This document shows positions 27,036 to 36,632 of a DNA stretch of 64,000 nt, piece by piece. The notes under the pieces were generated by a model. The model was given only the letters and a program-made list of their open reading frames with translations. It made no database searches and was not told the DNA's origin. A program made the position numbers and the translations under genes. Position 1 is the stretch's first letter, and each line of letters opens with the position of its first letter. The DNA comes from Myxococcus hansupus. GTDB lineage: Bacteria > Myxococcota > Myxococcia > Myxococcales > Myxococcaceae. The stretch is taken from contig NZ_CP012109.1 of NCBI RefSeq assembly GCF_000280925.3, positions 7,026,501 through 7,090,500 of the forward strand, given 5' to 3'.

Positions 27036-28784
27036 TCAAGGCGTCTGGGACAGGTCGTCGGGGCGTCCGGGGCAGCCATCCACGAACTGCTCGGGCTCCA
27101 CGCGGATGATGCCGTCGGCGGGCGACTTGATGCCGCCCACCGGGTAGCGCACGTCCGTCACGCGGAACGTGCGGACAATCGTCCGGGCGGTGGGGTCGTC
27201 CCCGGGCACCATGGCAATGGACATGGCGATGTCGTTGTAGCCCGCTCCGCGCTGCACCACCCCCGCGTCGTCCGTGGACGCCAGGGTGGGCGCGAGCAGG
27301 ACGTTCTCCACGCGGAAGCGGTAGCACTGGCGGCCGAGCGAGTCCGGCGAGCCATCCGCCTCGAACGCGTAGCGATAGGCGCTCGTGGACAGCTCCGCGG
27401 AGTCCACCACCAATGGCCGCATGTGCATGCGCAGCTCCATGCGGTTCGTCAGCCCGTCGTTGTCCGGGTCTTCGTCCAAGTCGTTGCTGGAGCCCTGGGT
27501 GCCGCCCAGCCACTCCATGCCGTCCGGAATGCCGTCCCGGTCGCTGTCCGCGAGCGTCGCGTTGGTGCCCACGAACTGCTCGTCACAATCCAGCAGGCCA
27601 TCACAGTCCGAGTCCACGCCGCGCAGCGCGGGCGGGCAGCCCCGGTCCAGTCCGCCGCCGTCCGGCAGCGCCACCTGCGTGGGGTTGAAGTCCACGCCAC
27701 GGTCGCGGAAGTACACCTCCACGCCGTCGCTGAAGCCGTCACCGTCGGTGTCCACCTTGTGAGGGTCCGTGCCCAGCTCCAGCTCGCGCGCGTCCGTCAG
27801 GCCGTCTCCATCCGAGTCCGCCTCGCCCACCGGACTGCCGGGCGGCGCGGAGAAGTTGAAGGCCACCATCTCCTTCAGGATGAAGGAGCGGCGAACCTGG
27901 CCGAAGGTGAAGTCCAGGAAGTTGATGGGCTCGTTGTTGCGGAAGTCGCGGAAGTTGCCGCCGCCCAGCGTGGCCATCTGCTCCAGCCGGTCCGCGTTCT
28001 GGTTGATGATGAGCAGCGGGCAACCCGCGTCGCCCGTCAAATCACACACCGACGACACCGGCTGCGTGGGGTTGAAGACGTGAATGGTGTTGACGCGCAC
28101 GTCCTCCACCAGGTCGCGGAGCTGGCGGAGGCGCACCACCGCGTCGCCGCGGAGCAGCTCGTCGTCCTGGTCGTTGGTGGGCTTGCCGTCCGACAGGAAG
28201 ATGACCGAGTAGCGAGCCTGCGCCAGCGCCTGCGGCCCGCCGGGGTCCAGGCGGCTGCGCGCGATGTCCGTGTTGATGAGCGAGTAGATGTCCGACAGCG
28301 GCTTGACGAAGTCCGTCGAGTCCCGGTTCGGAGAGGTGTCCGGGTTGCGGAAGGTGAGGAGCTGCTCGGAGAGGCGGCGCAGCGTGGCGTCATCCATGGA
28401 CGACACCTGCACGAAGCCGTCCTGCGGCGGGTTGCCCGGCTGCTGCGTGAGGAAGGCCGTGGTGCTGCCCGCGAAGAGCACCACCGCCAGGTAGACCTCC
28501 GGGTCCCTGGGCAGGTTCTGGATGAGCTCCACCAGCGCGGTGGCGCGCGCGCCGTCCGGGTCGCTCACCCGCATGGACTGCGAGGCGTCCATGGCGACCA
28601 CCAGCTTGATGGGCCGCACCACCTCGTTGCTGCCCACGGTGCAGAAGCGGCCTTCCAACGTCACCGCCCGGTCCACGGGCACTTCGGTGTCACGGCGAGG
28701 GTCGTACAGGTACGAATCCGTACAGGCCATCACCAACACCACGGCGACCAACACCCCTGCCAATACGCGTACGGCGCGGCTCAC
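27036..28784 (-). CDS. vWA/thrombospondin type-3 repeat lipoprotein (possible mtsE)
   Basis: The 582-residue protein starts at GTG 28784, overlapping the upstream stop (GTGA). It has a lipobox (VVLVMAC, Cys 21), a shared motif LEGRFC, then a von Willebrand A domain with intact MIDAS metal site (MDASQS, Asp 66). Calcium-binding thrombospondin type-3/EF-hand-like repeats follow (DSDGDGLTDARELELGTDP, DTDGDGFSDG, DSDRDGIPDGMEW), then a C-terminal module with CYRFRVENV. It is closely paralogous to the two other vWA lipoproteins in the locus (28781, 32293). An outer-membrane adhesin for cell-cell or cell-surface contact is the likely role, by family analogy with myxobacterial vWA adhesins such as CglB. 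Confidence 0.8.
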   Translation of the reverse strand: MSRAVRVLAGVLVAVVLVMACTDSYLYDPRRDTEVPVDRAVTLEGRFCTVGSNEVVRPIKLVVAMDASQSMRVSDPDGARATALVELIQNLPRDPEVYLAVVLFAGSTTAFLTQQPGNPPQDGFVQVSSMDDATLRRLSEQLLTFRNPDTSPNRDSTDFVKPLSDIYSLINTDIARSRLDPGGPQALAQARYSVIFLSDGKPTNDQDDELLRGDAVVRLRQLRDLVEDVRVNTIHVFNPTQPVSSVCDLTGDAGCPLLIINQNADRLEQMATLGGGNFRDFRNNEPINFLDFTFGQVRRSFILKEMVAFNFSAPPGSPVGEADSDGDGLTDARELELGTDPHKVDTDGDGFSDGVEVYFRDRGVDFNPTQVALPDGGGLDRGCPPALRGVDSDCDGLLDCDEQFVGTNATLADSDRDGIPDGMEWLGGTQGSSNDLDEDPDNDGLTNRMELRMHMRPLVVDSAELSTSAYRYAFEADGSPDSLGRQCYRFRVENVLLAPTLASTDDAGVVQRGAGYNDIAMSIAMVPGDDPTARTIVRTFRVTDVRYPVGGIKSPADGIIRVEPEQFVDGCPGRPDDLSQTP

Positions 28785-30760
28785 GGATTGGCGCTCCCCG
28801 AGGGCGGGATTCCGACGCAGTCGTTCTGGTTGTTCCACGGATTGCTCAAGGTGTCGGGCCGGCGGAAGTCACCATCCTCGAACGTCAACTCCGGCCCCAC
28901 GGGGACGCGCACGCTGGGCGGCGCGTACTGCGCCCAGGCGCAGGCGGTGCGCCAGACGCCGTAGTCGGTGCTCACGCCACTCTCCGGTGCCTCCGCGAAC
29001 CACACCTTGAAGAGGTTGTAGCCCTGCTTCACGCCCGCGCGGTCCGGCGGCGTGACGAGCTGGAGGTTGGAGATGGTGAAGTCGTAGCAGAGGCTGCCGT
29101 CCGGCCGGACTTCCGCGATGCGCGTCTCGTACTGGTAGCCGAAGCGCTCGAAGAAGGCCTTGTCGCGGCGCGTGGGGTCGCTGCCCGCGCGCAGCTCCTG
29201 CGCGTCCGGGATGCCGTCTCCGTCCGTGTCCAGACCCGCCACGCTGTTCTCCAGCGGGTTGAGGCCCCAGCGCGCCTCGATGCCGTCCGGCACGCCGTCA
29301 CCGTCGCTGTCCACGATGCCGGGGCGCGTGCGCAGGAAGTCCTCGGCGAACTGCGACAGGCCGTCTCCGTCCGTGTCGCGGCAGACGCAGTTGGGCGTCA
29401 GCGGCGAGGCCGGATTGCAGCCGCGCGCGTCCATGTGGTTGGCCGGCCGGAAGCCCTGGTCCTCGCGGCGGTGCTCGAAACCGTCGTCCAGGCAGTCACC
29501 GTCGCTGTCGGCGACAAAGGTGTTCGTCTTCAGCGTGAAGCTGTTGTCGATGGAGTCCGGCACCCCGTCCCCATCGCTGTCCAGCACGCGGCCCGTCTCC
29601 CCGGGCAGCGAGCTGAGCGACTCCACCATCAACGTCTTCATCACGTTGCGCGATGCGAAGGACGAGTAGTCCAGCGCGCCCAGGCCCAGGTTGGAGATTT
29701 CGCCGGTGTCGTTGAACTCCTGGTACACGCCGTTGCCCATGTCCGCGAAGCGCCGCAGCAGCCACGCGGCGATCTTCTTCGCCGCCTCCGGGTACTGCGC
29801 GGGCGCGACGCCCGGGTACACGCCGTAGATGTCCTGGCAGATGGGGCCGCACGCCCGCACCGCCTCCTGGTTGAAGAGCAGCACGGTGTGCATGCGCAAG
29901 TCGCCCACGTTGTGCTGGTCCTTCAGCTCCATCAGCCGGCGCACGTAGCTGAAGAGCTGGTAGTTCTGGTTGCGGTCCGTCCCCACCTCGAAGCCCTCAA
30001 TCTGGTCCGTGGTGTTGGTGAGGTTGCAGAAGTCCGTCAGCGAGTCCGCCCACGTCAGGTCCGGGTTGTCCGGGTCCGCGTAGACGCTGAGGTTGTCGGT
30101 GGCGGAGCAGCGCGGATACGGCGTGCCGTCGGTGAGGAACACGACGACGTAGCGGGTGCGCGGCAGCAGCTCCGGGTTCGCCTGCGACACGGCGTTGATG
30201 TCGCTGGAGATGAGGCTGTACGCGTAGGACAGCGCGCCCTGGTAGTCGGTGCCCTTGCCCAACTGGCTCTGCAGCCCCTCGATGTAGCTGTCGATGTTGT
30301 TGTCCGGCCGGGCGAAGCGGTCGCCCGTCGTCGTGGGCGGCCAGACGTTGCGCACGTTCGTCTCGAACGGGGCGACGGAGATCTGCACGTTGCCGCCCTG
30401 CGCGTTGACCTCGCGGAACTGCTGCACCAGCCGCTTGAGGGCTCGCACGCGCGCGGGCTCGGTGACGCCCTCCGGGATGATGTCCAGAATCTCCCGGCGC
30501 TGACAGAAGCCGTTGTCCATCTGCGCGCCCGGCGGGTCGGACACGCACATGCTGCCCGACTCGTCGATGACGACCACGACCTTCACCGGGAAGCCGGACG
30601 GGCTGGGCGGGCGCGTACACACCCGCCCCTGCAACGTCAGCCGGTCATCCAGGTTGGAGAGCGCATCCACGCGGGACTCGAGCATGGCATCCGAACAGGA
30701 CCACAGGCCCGAGGCCAGGAGGCCCACCGCGAGCAGCGAGGTACGAATGAGGCGGCGCAT
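28781..30760 (-). CDS. mtsD: vWA/thrombospondin type-3 repeat lipoprotein (MtsD-like cohesion protein)
   Basis: The 659-residue protein has a lipobox (LASGLWSC, Cys 22), the shared motif LQGRVC, and a vWA domain with intact MIDAS (IDESGS, Asp 66) carrying many cysteines. Type-3 repeats follow (DSDGDGVPDSIDN, DTDGDGLSQFAEDFL, DSDGDGVPDGIEARW, DTDGDGIPDAQEL), and then the C-terminal module CYDFTISNLQLV. It sits between the MYXO-CTERM protein gene (34 bp upstream) and the overlapping 27036 gene. The symbol follows gene order in the remembered mts locus and is tentative. It is likely exposed on the outer membrane with Ca2+-stiffened repeats. Confidence 0.78.
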   Translation of the reverse strand: MRRLIRTSLLAVGLLASGLWSCSDAMLESRVDALSNLDDRLTLQGRVCTRPPSPSGFPVKVVVVIDESGSMCVSDPPGAQMDNGFCQRREILDIIPEGVTEPARVRALKRLVQQFREVNAQGGNVQISVAPFETNVRNVWPPTTTGDRFARPDNNIDSYIEGLQSQLGKGTDYQGALSYAYSLISSDINAVSQANPELLPRTRYVVVFLTDGTPYPRCSATDNLSVYADPDNPDLTWADSLTDFCNLTNTTDQIEGFEVGTDRNQNYQLFSYVRRLMELKDQHNVGDLRMHTVLLFNQEAVRACGPICQDIYGVYPGVAPAQYPEAAKKIAAWLLRRFADMGNGVYQEFNDTGEISNLGLGALDYSSFASRNVMKTLMVESLSSLPGETGRVLDSDGDGVPDSIDNSFTLKTNTFVADSDGDCLDDGFEHRREDQGFRPANHMDARGCNPASPLTPNCVCRDTDGDGLSQFAEDFLRTRPGIVDSDGDGVPDGIEARWGLNPLENSVAGLDTDGDGIPDAQELRAGSDPTRRDKAFFERFGYQYETRIAEVRPDGSLCYDFTISNLQLVTPPDRAGVKQGYNLFKVWFAEAPESGVSTDYGVWRTACAWAQYAPPSVRVPVGPELTFEDGDFRRPDTLSNPWNNQNDCVGIPPSGSANP

Positions 30761-30794
30761 GCGGAAGGGACCTCCTGGTGGGGGGACGGCGAAG

Positions 30795-32123
30795 TTACTG
30801 CTGGTTGCGGCGGCGGCGCATCAGCACGCTGAGCAGCGCGGCGCCCAGGGCGGTGGCGCTGAAGCCCGCGGGAACGGAGCTGCAGTTCGAGCCCTCTCCG
30901 TCATCGTCGCCCACGAGCACCGTGAGGGTGGACGTGGACACGCGCTGGTCGGGGAAGACGCGGTCGGAGAAGGCCAGGCGCGCCGTCAACTGGAGCTGGT
31001 ACTCGCCCTTCTTGTCCGGCACGAAGGTGGGCACGGCGCCGTCGACGTACATGTACTGCCAGTCGCGGCTGAGCGTCACCGCGCCCTGCGGGCGCTCCAC
31101 GACGGCCGTCGAGCCCGAGGGACGCTTCACCACCGCCCACTCGTACTCCATGGCCGCGCCGTTGCGGTTGGCGAAGAGCGGCGGGCGGATGGAGATGCCA
31201 GACTTCTCCGTGCGGAAGAGGCCACCGGCGCTGACGGTGAACGGCGCCTTCGGGTCCAGGCAGTCGTCCGGACGCTCGGGGTTCGTCACCAGGCAGTAGC
31301 GCGTGTCGCACGCATCGCCGATGCCGTCGCGGTCGTCGTCGCGCTGGTCGCGGTTGGGCACCAGCGGGCAGTTGTCCTGCGCGTTGAGGACGCTGTCGCC
31401 GTCCATGTCGGAGTCGCAGGCGTCGCCCACGCCGTCACCGTCCGTGTCGCGCTGGTCGGGGTTGGGCACGGTGGGGCAGTTGTCGCTGCTGTCGGCGATG
31501 TTGTCGCCGTCCGCGTCCACGCGGCACTGCGACACGTCCGCCGGCATCACCTGGTCCGGGTTGTAGACGCGGGGGCAGTTGTCCTCGCCGTCCGGCACGC
31601 CGTCGCCGTCGTCGTCGAGGTCGCAGACGTCGCCCTGGCCGTCACCGTCCAGGTCCGACTGGTCCGGGTTGGGCACCAGCGGGCAGTTGTCCTGCTCGTT
31701 CGGGATGCCGTCGTTGTCCTGGTCCGGGTCGCAATCGTCGCCGATGCCGTCGCCGTCCGCGTCACGCTGCTGGAAGTTGGAGAGCGTGGGGCAGTTGTCG
31801 CACGCGTTGCCCACGCCGTCGCCGTCGTCGTCCGCCTGGTCGCGGTTGGAGACGAAGGGACAGTTGTCGCGGTCATCCGCGCGGCCGTCGCCGTCCGCGT
31901 CGTCCGTGTACGACAGCGTGTCGCCGTCGTCCGTGTAGTTCACCCACACGCTGCCGCCCGCGCCGCAGCCACAGCCGCCACCCACTTCCAGCGGCATGCC
32001 GCAACGGTCCCCGAGGCACTCCGGGTTGTCCGGGTTGTTGTTGGACTGAGCCAGCGCCCCCGTGGGGCCGAAGACGAGGAAGGCCCCCAGCGTGAGGACC
32101 GAAGTGAAACGAGCGCGTGTCAT
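30795..32123 (-). CDS. mtsC: Thrombospondin type-3 repeat protein with MYXO-CTERM-like anchor (MtsC-like)
   Basis: The 442-residue protein has a Sec signal (VLTLGAFLVFGPTGALA) and a Cys/Gly segment (GGGCGCGAGG). Six DNCP-type thrombospondin-3 repeats rich in Asp (D-x-D-x-DG) follow and should bind many Ca2+ ions. An Ig-like module comes next, then a C-terminal tripartite tail: EGSNCSSVPAG, a hydrophobic helix (SATALGAALLSVLM) and RRRR. Such Cys-helix-Arg tails are the myxobacterial MYXO-CTERM sorting signals. GAAAGGAGT precedes ATG 32123. From memory, a cohesion protein called MtsC in Myxococcus has this exact make-up, hence the symbol. Role in intercellular adhesion is inference. Confidence 0.82.
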   Translation of the reverse strand: MTRARFTSVLTLGAFLVFGPTGALAQSNNNPDNPECLGDRCGMPLEVGGGCGCGAGGSVWVNYTDDGDTLSYTDDADGDGRADDRDNCPFVSNRDQADDDGDGVGNACDNCPTLSNFQQRDADGDGIGDDCDPDQDNDGIPNEQDNCPLVPNPDQSDLDGDGQGDVCDLDDDGDGVPDGEDNCPRVYNPDQVMPADVSQCRVDADGDNIADSSDNCPTVPNPDQRDTDGDGVGDACDSDMDGDSVLNAQDNCPLVPNRDQRDDDRDGIGDACDTRYCLVTNPERPDDCLDPKAPFTVSAGGLFRTEKSGISIRPPLFANRNGAAMEYEWAVVKRPSGSTAVVERPQGAVTLSRDWQYMYVDGAVPTFVPDKKGEYQLQLTARLAFSDRVFPDQRVSTSTLTVLVGDDDGEGSNCSSVPAGFSATALGAALLSVLMRRRRNQQ

Positions 32124-32292
32124 GGTGACTCCTTTCAATACGGAGCGCTTAGCAAGGAACGATCCGTACCTGACACTTGGGGGAAGCCTTGGAATGTCAG
32201 CAGGTTGAGCACGTCGGGGGCACGTCGAACAAAAGATGTGGGGGGCAGTCACCAGATGGCTCGTGGGGTAGACCCCACACTTCAAGCCTGCA

Positions 32293-33885
32293 TCAAGTGC
32301 CGGGGATGAAGGTCTCCGGGTCCAGGGGGATGATGCCCGCGGGCAGGCGCCCCCCCTGTTCGCTGTATTGGATTTCCTGGATGAGCAGCGAGCCGATGCC
32401 CGCGCCCCGTGGATCATTGTCCCGGCCAGCCTGGAGGTAGAGGTACACCTCGTTGGTGCCCGCCGGGATGACCTCGCCCGGGATGAAGGGATGCGGCCGC
32501 TCGCGCGTGGGCACGACGGTGACGTTCTCCACGCGCACCTGGTAGCAGGTGCGGCCATCCGCGGTGGGCGTGGTCTCCACCAGCTCGTAGCCGTAGCCGC
32601 GCTCGCGGTGGAAGTCGAGGTCGGCGCTCAGCGGGTCGCCGTGCGCCTCCACCTCCGCCACGTTGGTGATGCCGTCGCGGTCCGAGTCCAGCAGGTCCTC
32701 GGGGATGAGCGGGTTCGTCATGGCGAGCGCCTCCACCAGGTCGGGCAGCGCGTCGCCGTCCGTGTCGCCAATACAGGCGTTGGTGCCGAGCACCCGCTCC
32801 TCGCAGGTGTTGAGCCGGTCGCCGTCCTCGTCGAGGGACACGTTGCAGCCGTTGATGATGTCCGGCACGAGCGGATTCAGCCCCATGCGGACTTCGATGC
32901 CGTCCATCAATCCGTCCTGGTCCGTGTCCGGGCGCAGGGGGTCGGTGCCCAGCAGCTCCTCGTCGATATCGGGGAGTCCGTCACCGTCACTGTCGATGAG
33001 CACCTGCCCGGCGCGCGACACCACGTTGCGGTTGTAGGCGAAGAAGCGCTTGAGCTTGAGGGTGTTGGTCCGCGCGGCGTACGAGATGTTGGTGAGCGCG
33101 CCCGACAGGCCGCCCAGGTCCGCCTCCAGCGGCTCGGTGCCACCGGCGGCCGCGATGGCGGCCACGTGCTGGCGGGTGACGGGGTCGGACGCCTCACCGT
33201 GCACGTAGATGGGCTGGACCACCACCTCGCCCGCGTTGAACTGCGTGGCCAGGGCCTTGATTTCGCCCGTGATGGCGGTGAGCTCGCACTGGCTGCACGC
33301 CGTCGTGTTGCCCAGGGCGCTGCAGCGCGAATCCAGGCCCACGTTGAAGGCGGGATTGGCGCAGCTCGTGTCCTGGCTGCGCACGACGACGACGACGACG
33401 TAACGCGTGCGCGCCACCTCACCGCGGCAGGACGTCTGCATGTCGCCCGACAGCAGCGTCTTGGCCAGCCGCAGGGCGGCGCGGACGCTCACCGGGCCGG
33501 ACTCCTGATAGGTGGCGTAGCGCGGCAGCGCGGCCTGGAAGGCGGTGGCGTCGGAGAAGCTGCCCAGCAGCCCGGTGGCCACGGTGTGGTACGCGACGAG
33601 GCTGAACTTGACGAAGGGGCCGGAGAAACGGCTGGAGAGCGTGGACAGCGCCTCGGTGGCGTAGCCCACCATCTCGCGCTCGACGCCCTCACCGCCCTGC
33701 AGCGCGAAAAGCACCTTGGTGGGGAACGCCTCGCCGCCCGCGAGCGGCATGCAGACGGTTCCCGCGAAGCTCGCGCGGTCCTTCCCGCCCGGGCCCCGGC
33801 CGTTGAGCGCATAGAGGCCCGCGTCGGAACACGACAGCAACAGCACGGGGATGAGAAGCCAGACAGACCGCGTGAGGGCGCGCAT
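32293..33885 (-). CDS. vWA-like/type-3 repeat lipoprotein lacking the MIDAS motif (possible mtsB)
   Basis: The 530-residue protein has a lipobox (IPVLLLSC, Cys 19), the family motif FAGTVC, and a vWA-like fold. The MIDAS DxSxS found in its two paralogues is replaced by ALQGGEG (about 61-67), so this domain should not bind a metal there. Type-3 repeats (DSDGDGLPDIDEELLGTDP, DTDQDGLMDG, DTDGDALPDL, DSDRDGITN) and the C-terminal module CYQVRVENV follow. It is the first of four same-strand cohesion-type genes downstream of the propeller/cytochrome gene. The TACAAT -10 box ends 7 nt before ATG 33885, so the mRNA is probably leaderless. Confidence 0.8.
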   Translation of the reverse strand: MRALTRSVWLLIPVLLLSCSDAGLYALNGRGPGGKDRASFAGTVCMPLAGGEAFPTKVLFALQGGEGVEREMVGYATEALSTLSSRFSGPFVKFSLVAYHTVATGLLGSFSDATAFQAALPRYATYQESGPVSVRAALRLAKTLLSGDMQTSCRGEVARTRYVVVVVVRSQDTSCANPAFNVGLDSRCSALGNTTACSQCELTAITGEIKALATQFNAGEVVVQPIYVHGEASDPVTRQHVAAIAAAGGTEPLEADLGGLSGALTNISYAARTNTLKLKRFFAYNRNVVSRAGQVLIDSDGDGLPDIDEELLGTDPLRPDTDQDGLMDGIEVRMGLNPLVPDIINGCNVSLDEDGDRLNTCEERVLGTNACIGDTDGDALPDLVEALAMTNPLIPEDLLDSDRDGITNVAEVEAHGDPLSADLDFHRERGYGYELVETTPTADGRTCYQVRVENVTVVPTRERPHPFIPGEVIPAGTNEVYLYLQAGRDNDPRGAGIGSLLIQEIQYSEQGGRLPAGIIPLDPETFIPGT

Positions 33886-33892
33886 CAGTCCG

Positions 33893-33898
33893 ATTGTA
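33893..33898 (-). promoter_or_regulatory. -10 box TACAAT for a leaderless transcript
   Basis: On the minus strand TACAAT is followed by 7 nt and then the ATG at 33885, so transcription should begin at or next to the start codon. TTGTTA 15 nt upstream (or TTGCGT 20 nt upstream) is an imperfectly spaced -35 candidate. Confidence 0.5.
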
Positions 33899-34098
33899 CA
33901 CCTTAGGCACCGGTAACAACGCAAGCGCCCGTGACACAAAGCCCGCAAGGGCCGCGCAAGTGGCACAGCGACGGCCGAGAATTCGGCCCCTCGTGGAACG
34001 GGCGCAAGCACACCCAGCGGGGCCGTGAACCCCCGTGCCCTCCGGGTGTGAGCAGCCGGGTGACGGATGCGTGTCGCTGCGCCGCCCCCTCGGAGGGC

Positions 34099-36405
34099 TC
34101 ACAACGTGAGGAGGTAGGCCAGCAGGTCGTCGCGCTCCTCGGAGGTGAGCGCGCCCGCGTTGCCATGTTTCACGCCCGAGGATTCCAGCACCGCGCGCAG
34201 CGGGAAACGGGTCTCCACCACCAGGCGCTCATCCTTCACGCCATAGCCCGCCGTGGCGCTCGTCAGCAGCGGCCACACGTCCCACGCCCCCACGAGCGAA
34301 GGCGTCGCCGCACCGGGCACCAGGTCCTGCTGCTCCAGCCGCAGCGGCAACGCCACCGGCGTCCCGACGTCGAGGTACTGCCCCCGCGTCGCCATCTCCT
34401 GATCCAACGTGTAGAGCGGCGCGGGGTGGCAAGACACGCAGGCCCCCTTCCCCTCGAACAGCACCCGGCCTCGGGCCGGCCGCCCCGCCCCACCGTCCGG
34501 AAACACCACCGTCTCCAGCGGTGCCCCCTCCGCGCCTCGATATGGGTTGGGCGGCGTCGCCACCAGCGCATTGAACAGGGCGAGCGCCTCCACCTCCGAG
34601 GGCGAGGGCGCGGGGTTGTGGAACCGGTTGCGGCCCCCCACGAAGCTCACGGTGTCCATGAGGCTGACGTGGCTCGCCGGCGTGAAGTACGGCGGCGTGT
34701 CGCGGCTGCCGCGCAGCGTGGTCGAGCGGTAGATGCGGTTGGGCTGCGTCTTCTCGTAGAAGACGCCTCCCGTGTGGCCCTCGATGTGACAGCCGTCACA
34801 GGTGATGCCCGTGCGCCCCAGGTCCACGTAATAGAGGACCTGTCCCAACCTGCGCTTGGCCTGGGCGCGCGACGTCTCCACCGGAAGCTGACGCACCACA
34901 TGCGCCCGGCCCTTCCTCGCCTCACGCACGTCCACCACCGCCACCGTCCGGGTGAAGCGGTTGAGCACATAGAGGGTGCGCGCGTCGGGAGACAGGGCCA
35001 GGGCGCTCGGGCCTGAATGGAGCTCCTCCCCGGCCCGGCCCTTCGTCGAGAAGTCCTCTGGTGGCCGGATGCGCGGCGTGCCCTCGGGCGGCATCACCGC
35101 CACCTCCTGGAGCACCGCGCCTCGCGCCGCCACGTCGCTCGAGACGAGCGCCCGCGCGTCGAGCACCCGCACCCGACCCAGCCCCACGTCCGCCGCGAAG
35201 AGCAGCCCCGCGGTGTCATCCAGGACCAGCCCCTCCGTCCCTCCCGCGCCAAAGCCCCGGTGACGCACGTAGACGCCCCGCGAGGGCTCCACCACCGACA
35301 CACCGCTGTTGGCGCTCACCTCCATGCGCTGGGGGTTGGGTCCCACGTTGGGCCCCAGGCTCGACATGAAGACGTGCCCCAGCCGCTCGCTGGCGACCAG
35401 GAACCGTGGCGCCTTGCCCCCCATCACCTGCGCCCGGAAGCGCTCGGTGTTGCCACCGACAATGGACACGCCCGGCCCTGGCACCACCGTGGACACCCGG
35501 GCGCCGTCCTCCCTCCACAGCAACTCCAACTGCCCCGTCTGGAGGCTGCCCACCGCCAGCAGTTCCTTCCACAGGGCGAGCGCTCGCGGGTTGGGGTCCA
35601 CGGGCGTCGTCCACCGCACCCGCCCATCCTCCAGTGACACGGCCTGGACGCTGTCGCCCACGCGCTCCGCCACGAAAGCCACACCGCCCGGGCCATCCAC
35701 CACCAGGCCCTCGGCCCCCAGCGGGGCGGGCAGCACCCGGTGCTCCCGCGTGGCCGCGTCGAGCGGATACAGCCACAGCTCCGCCGCGTAGCGATGCACC
35801 ACGCCCAGCCAGGGCCGCCCCGAGCCGTCCGTCCACGCCGCCAGCGCCGACGGCCCGTCTCCCGCCGCCAGCCGCTCCACGCGGCCCGTGTCGACATCCA
35901 GTGCGAACACCGTGTCGGTGGGCGCGGAGGCGATGAAGAGCGTGCGTCCATCCGGTGACGGCACCATCGCGGTCAAGTCAGTGAAGGCCGCGTCATTCAC
36001 CACGGTGAGACGCGCGGAGCCCTCGGGCCCCATCGCCGCATCGGGCGAGGACAGCCGCACCTCCACCACCGCCTGCGGCACGTCGTCCGGCAACACGACG
36101 TCCGACGGCAGCCGTGCATAGGCCTGGGTTGCGTCCACCACCGTGAGCGGGAGCTGTCTCGACAGCGGCGACCCCAGTGCCAATGTCAGGCCCGGCACCA
36201 GGTGCTCCCCCTGTATGGAGAGCGGCTGGGATGTTTCATTGCTCGTGAGCCGGGGCCCCACCGACAACAGTCTGGGAGGCGGAGCGGAGACCGTCGGAGA
36301 CGGCCGAGACAACGCCCCCAGCCGATACATCACCCCCACGCCCCCCGCGACGACCAACGCCACCGTCAGCGCCACGAGCACGGCGCGCCTGCGAGAGCTG
36401 CCCAT
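34099..36405 (-). CDS. Membrane-anchored beta-propeller/dihaem cytochrome c protein (possible mtsA)
   Basis: The 768-residue protein has an N-terminal signal anchor (RRRAVLVALTVALVVAGGVGVMY), an IPT-like strand region, and then propeller repeats (TLFIASAPTDTVFALDVDTG, LLFAADVGLGRVRVLDA, TLYVLNRFTRTVAVVDV). The C-terminal cytochrome part has two haem motifs, CDGCH and CVSCH, and the stretch GAATPSLVGAWDVWPLL. It repeats the architecture of the 9764 gene, but with a TM anchor instead of a lipobox. GGAGG nine bases before ATG 36405 fixes the start; ATG 36447 is possible. It leads the minus-strand cohesion-type gene series, but a separate promoter lies after it. Confidence 0.8.
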   Translation of the reverse strand: MGSSRRRAVLVALTVALVVAGGVGVMYRLGALSRPSPTVSAPPPRLLSVGPRLTSNETSQPLSIQGEHLVPGLTLALGSPLSRQLPLTVVDATQAYARLPSDVVLPDDVPQAVVEVRLSSPDAAMGPEGSARLTVVNDAAFTDLTAMVPSPDGRTLFIASAPTDTVFALDVDTGRVERLAAGDGPSALAAWTDGSGRPWLGVVHRYAAELWLYPLDAATREHRVLPAPLGAEGLVVDGPGGVAFVAERVGDSVQAVSLEDGRVRWTTPVDPNPRALALWKELLAVGSLQTGQLELLWREDGARVSTVVPGPGVSIVGGNTERFRAQVMGGKAPRFLVASERLGHVFMSSLGPNVGPNPQRMEVSANSGVSVVEPSRGVYVRHRGFGAGGTEGLVLDDTAGLLFAADVGLGRVRVLDARALVSSDVAARGAVLQEVAVMPPEGTPRIRPPEDFSTKGRAGEELHSGPSALALSPDARTLYVLNRFTRTVAVVDVREARKGRAHVVRQLPVETSRAQAKRRLGQVLYYVDLGRTGITCDGCHIEGHTGGVFYEKTQPNRIYRSTTLRGSRDTPPYFTPASHVSLMDTVSFVGGRNRFHNPAPSPSEVEALALFNALVATPPNPYRGAEGAPLETVVFPDGGAGRPARGRVLFEGKGACVSCHPAPLYTLDQEMATRGQYLDVGTPVALPLRLEQQDLVPGAATPSLVGAWDVWPLLTSATAGYGVKDERLVVETRFPLRAVLESSGVKHGNAGALTSEERDDLLAYLLTL

Positions 36406-36632
36406 CCGGTTTCGCCACCTCCGCGCCAAAGCATCCACCATCGACATCGGCGCGGGGGCGAAATCGAGCCACGCCTCCCTGTCGAGCCAGCAAGCTCGGA
36501 ACGAAGCACCGCACGCCATCTTTCCAGCGTCCCAGGAACACTGGGCCTCACCGTGGAGGATGCGCCCCACATGGGGTGGAGTGCCCTCCACACCTGTGCG
36601 CTCAGAGCGTTATTCAGGTGTCGGCGTGTGCG

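Noticed and set aside
27025..27513. N-terminal extension of the PPC-like lipoprotein frame
   Set aside because: It is the shadow of the upstream vWA gene; the lipoprotein signal begins at 27024.
36406..36604. Plus-strand frame from 36143 and minus-strand extension to 36591
   Set aside because: They conflict with signal peptide or anchor positions and with the Shine-Dalgarno site at 36405; treated as shared intergenic DNA.
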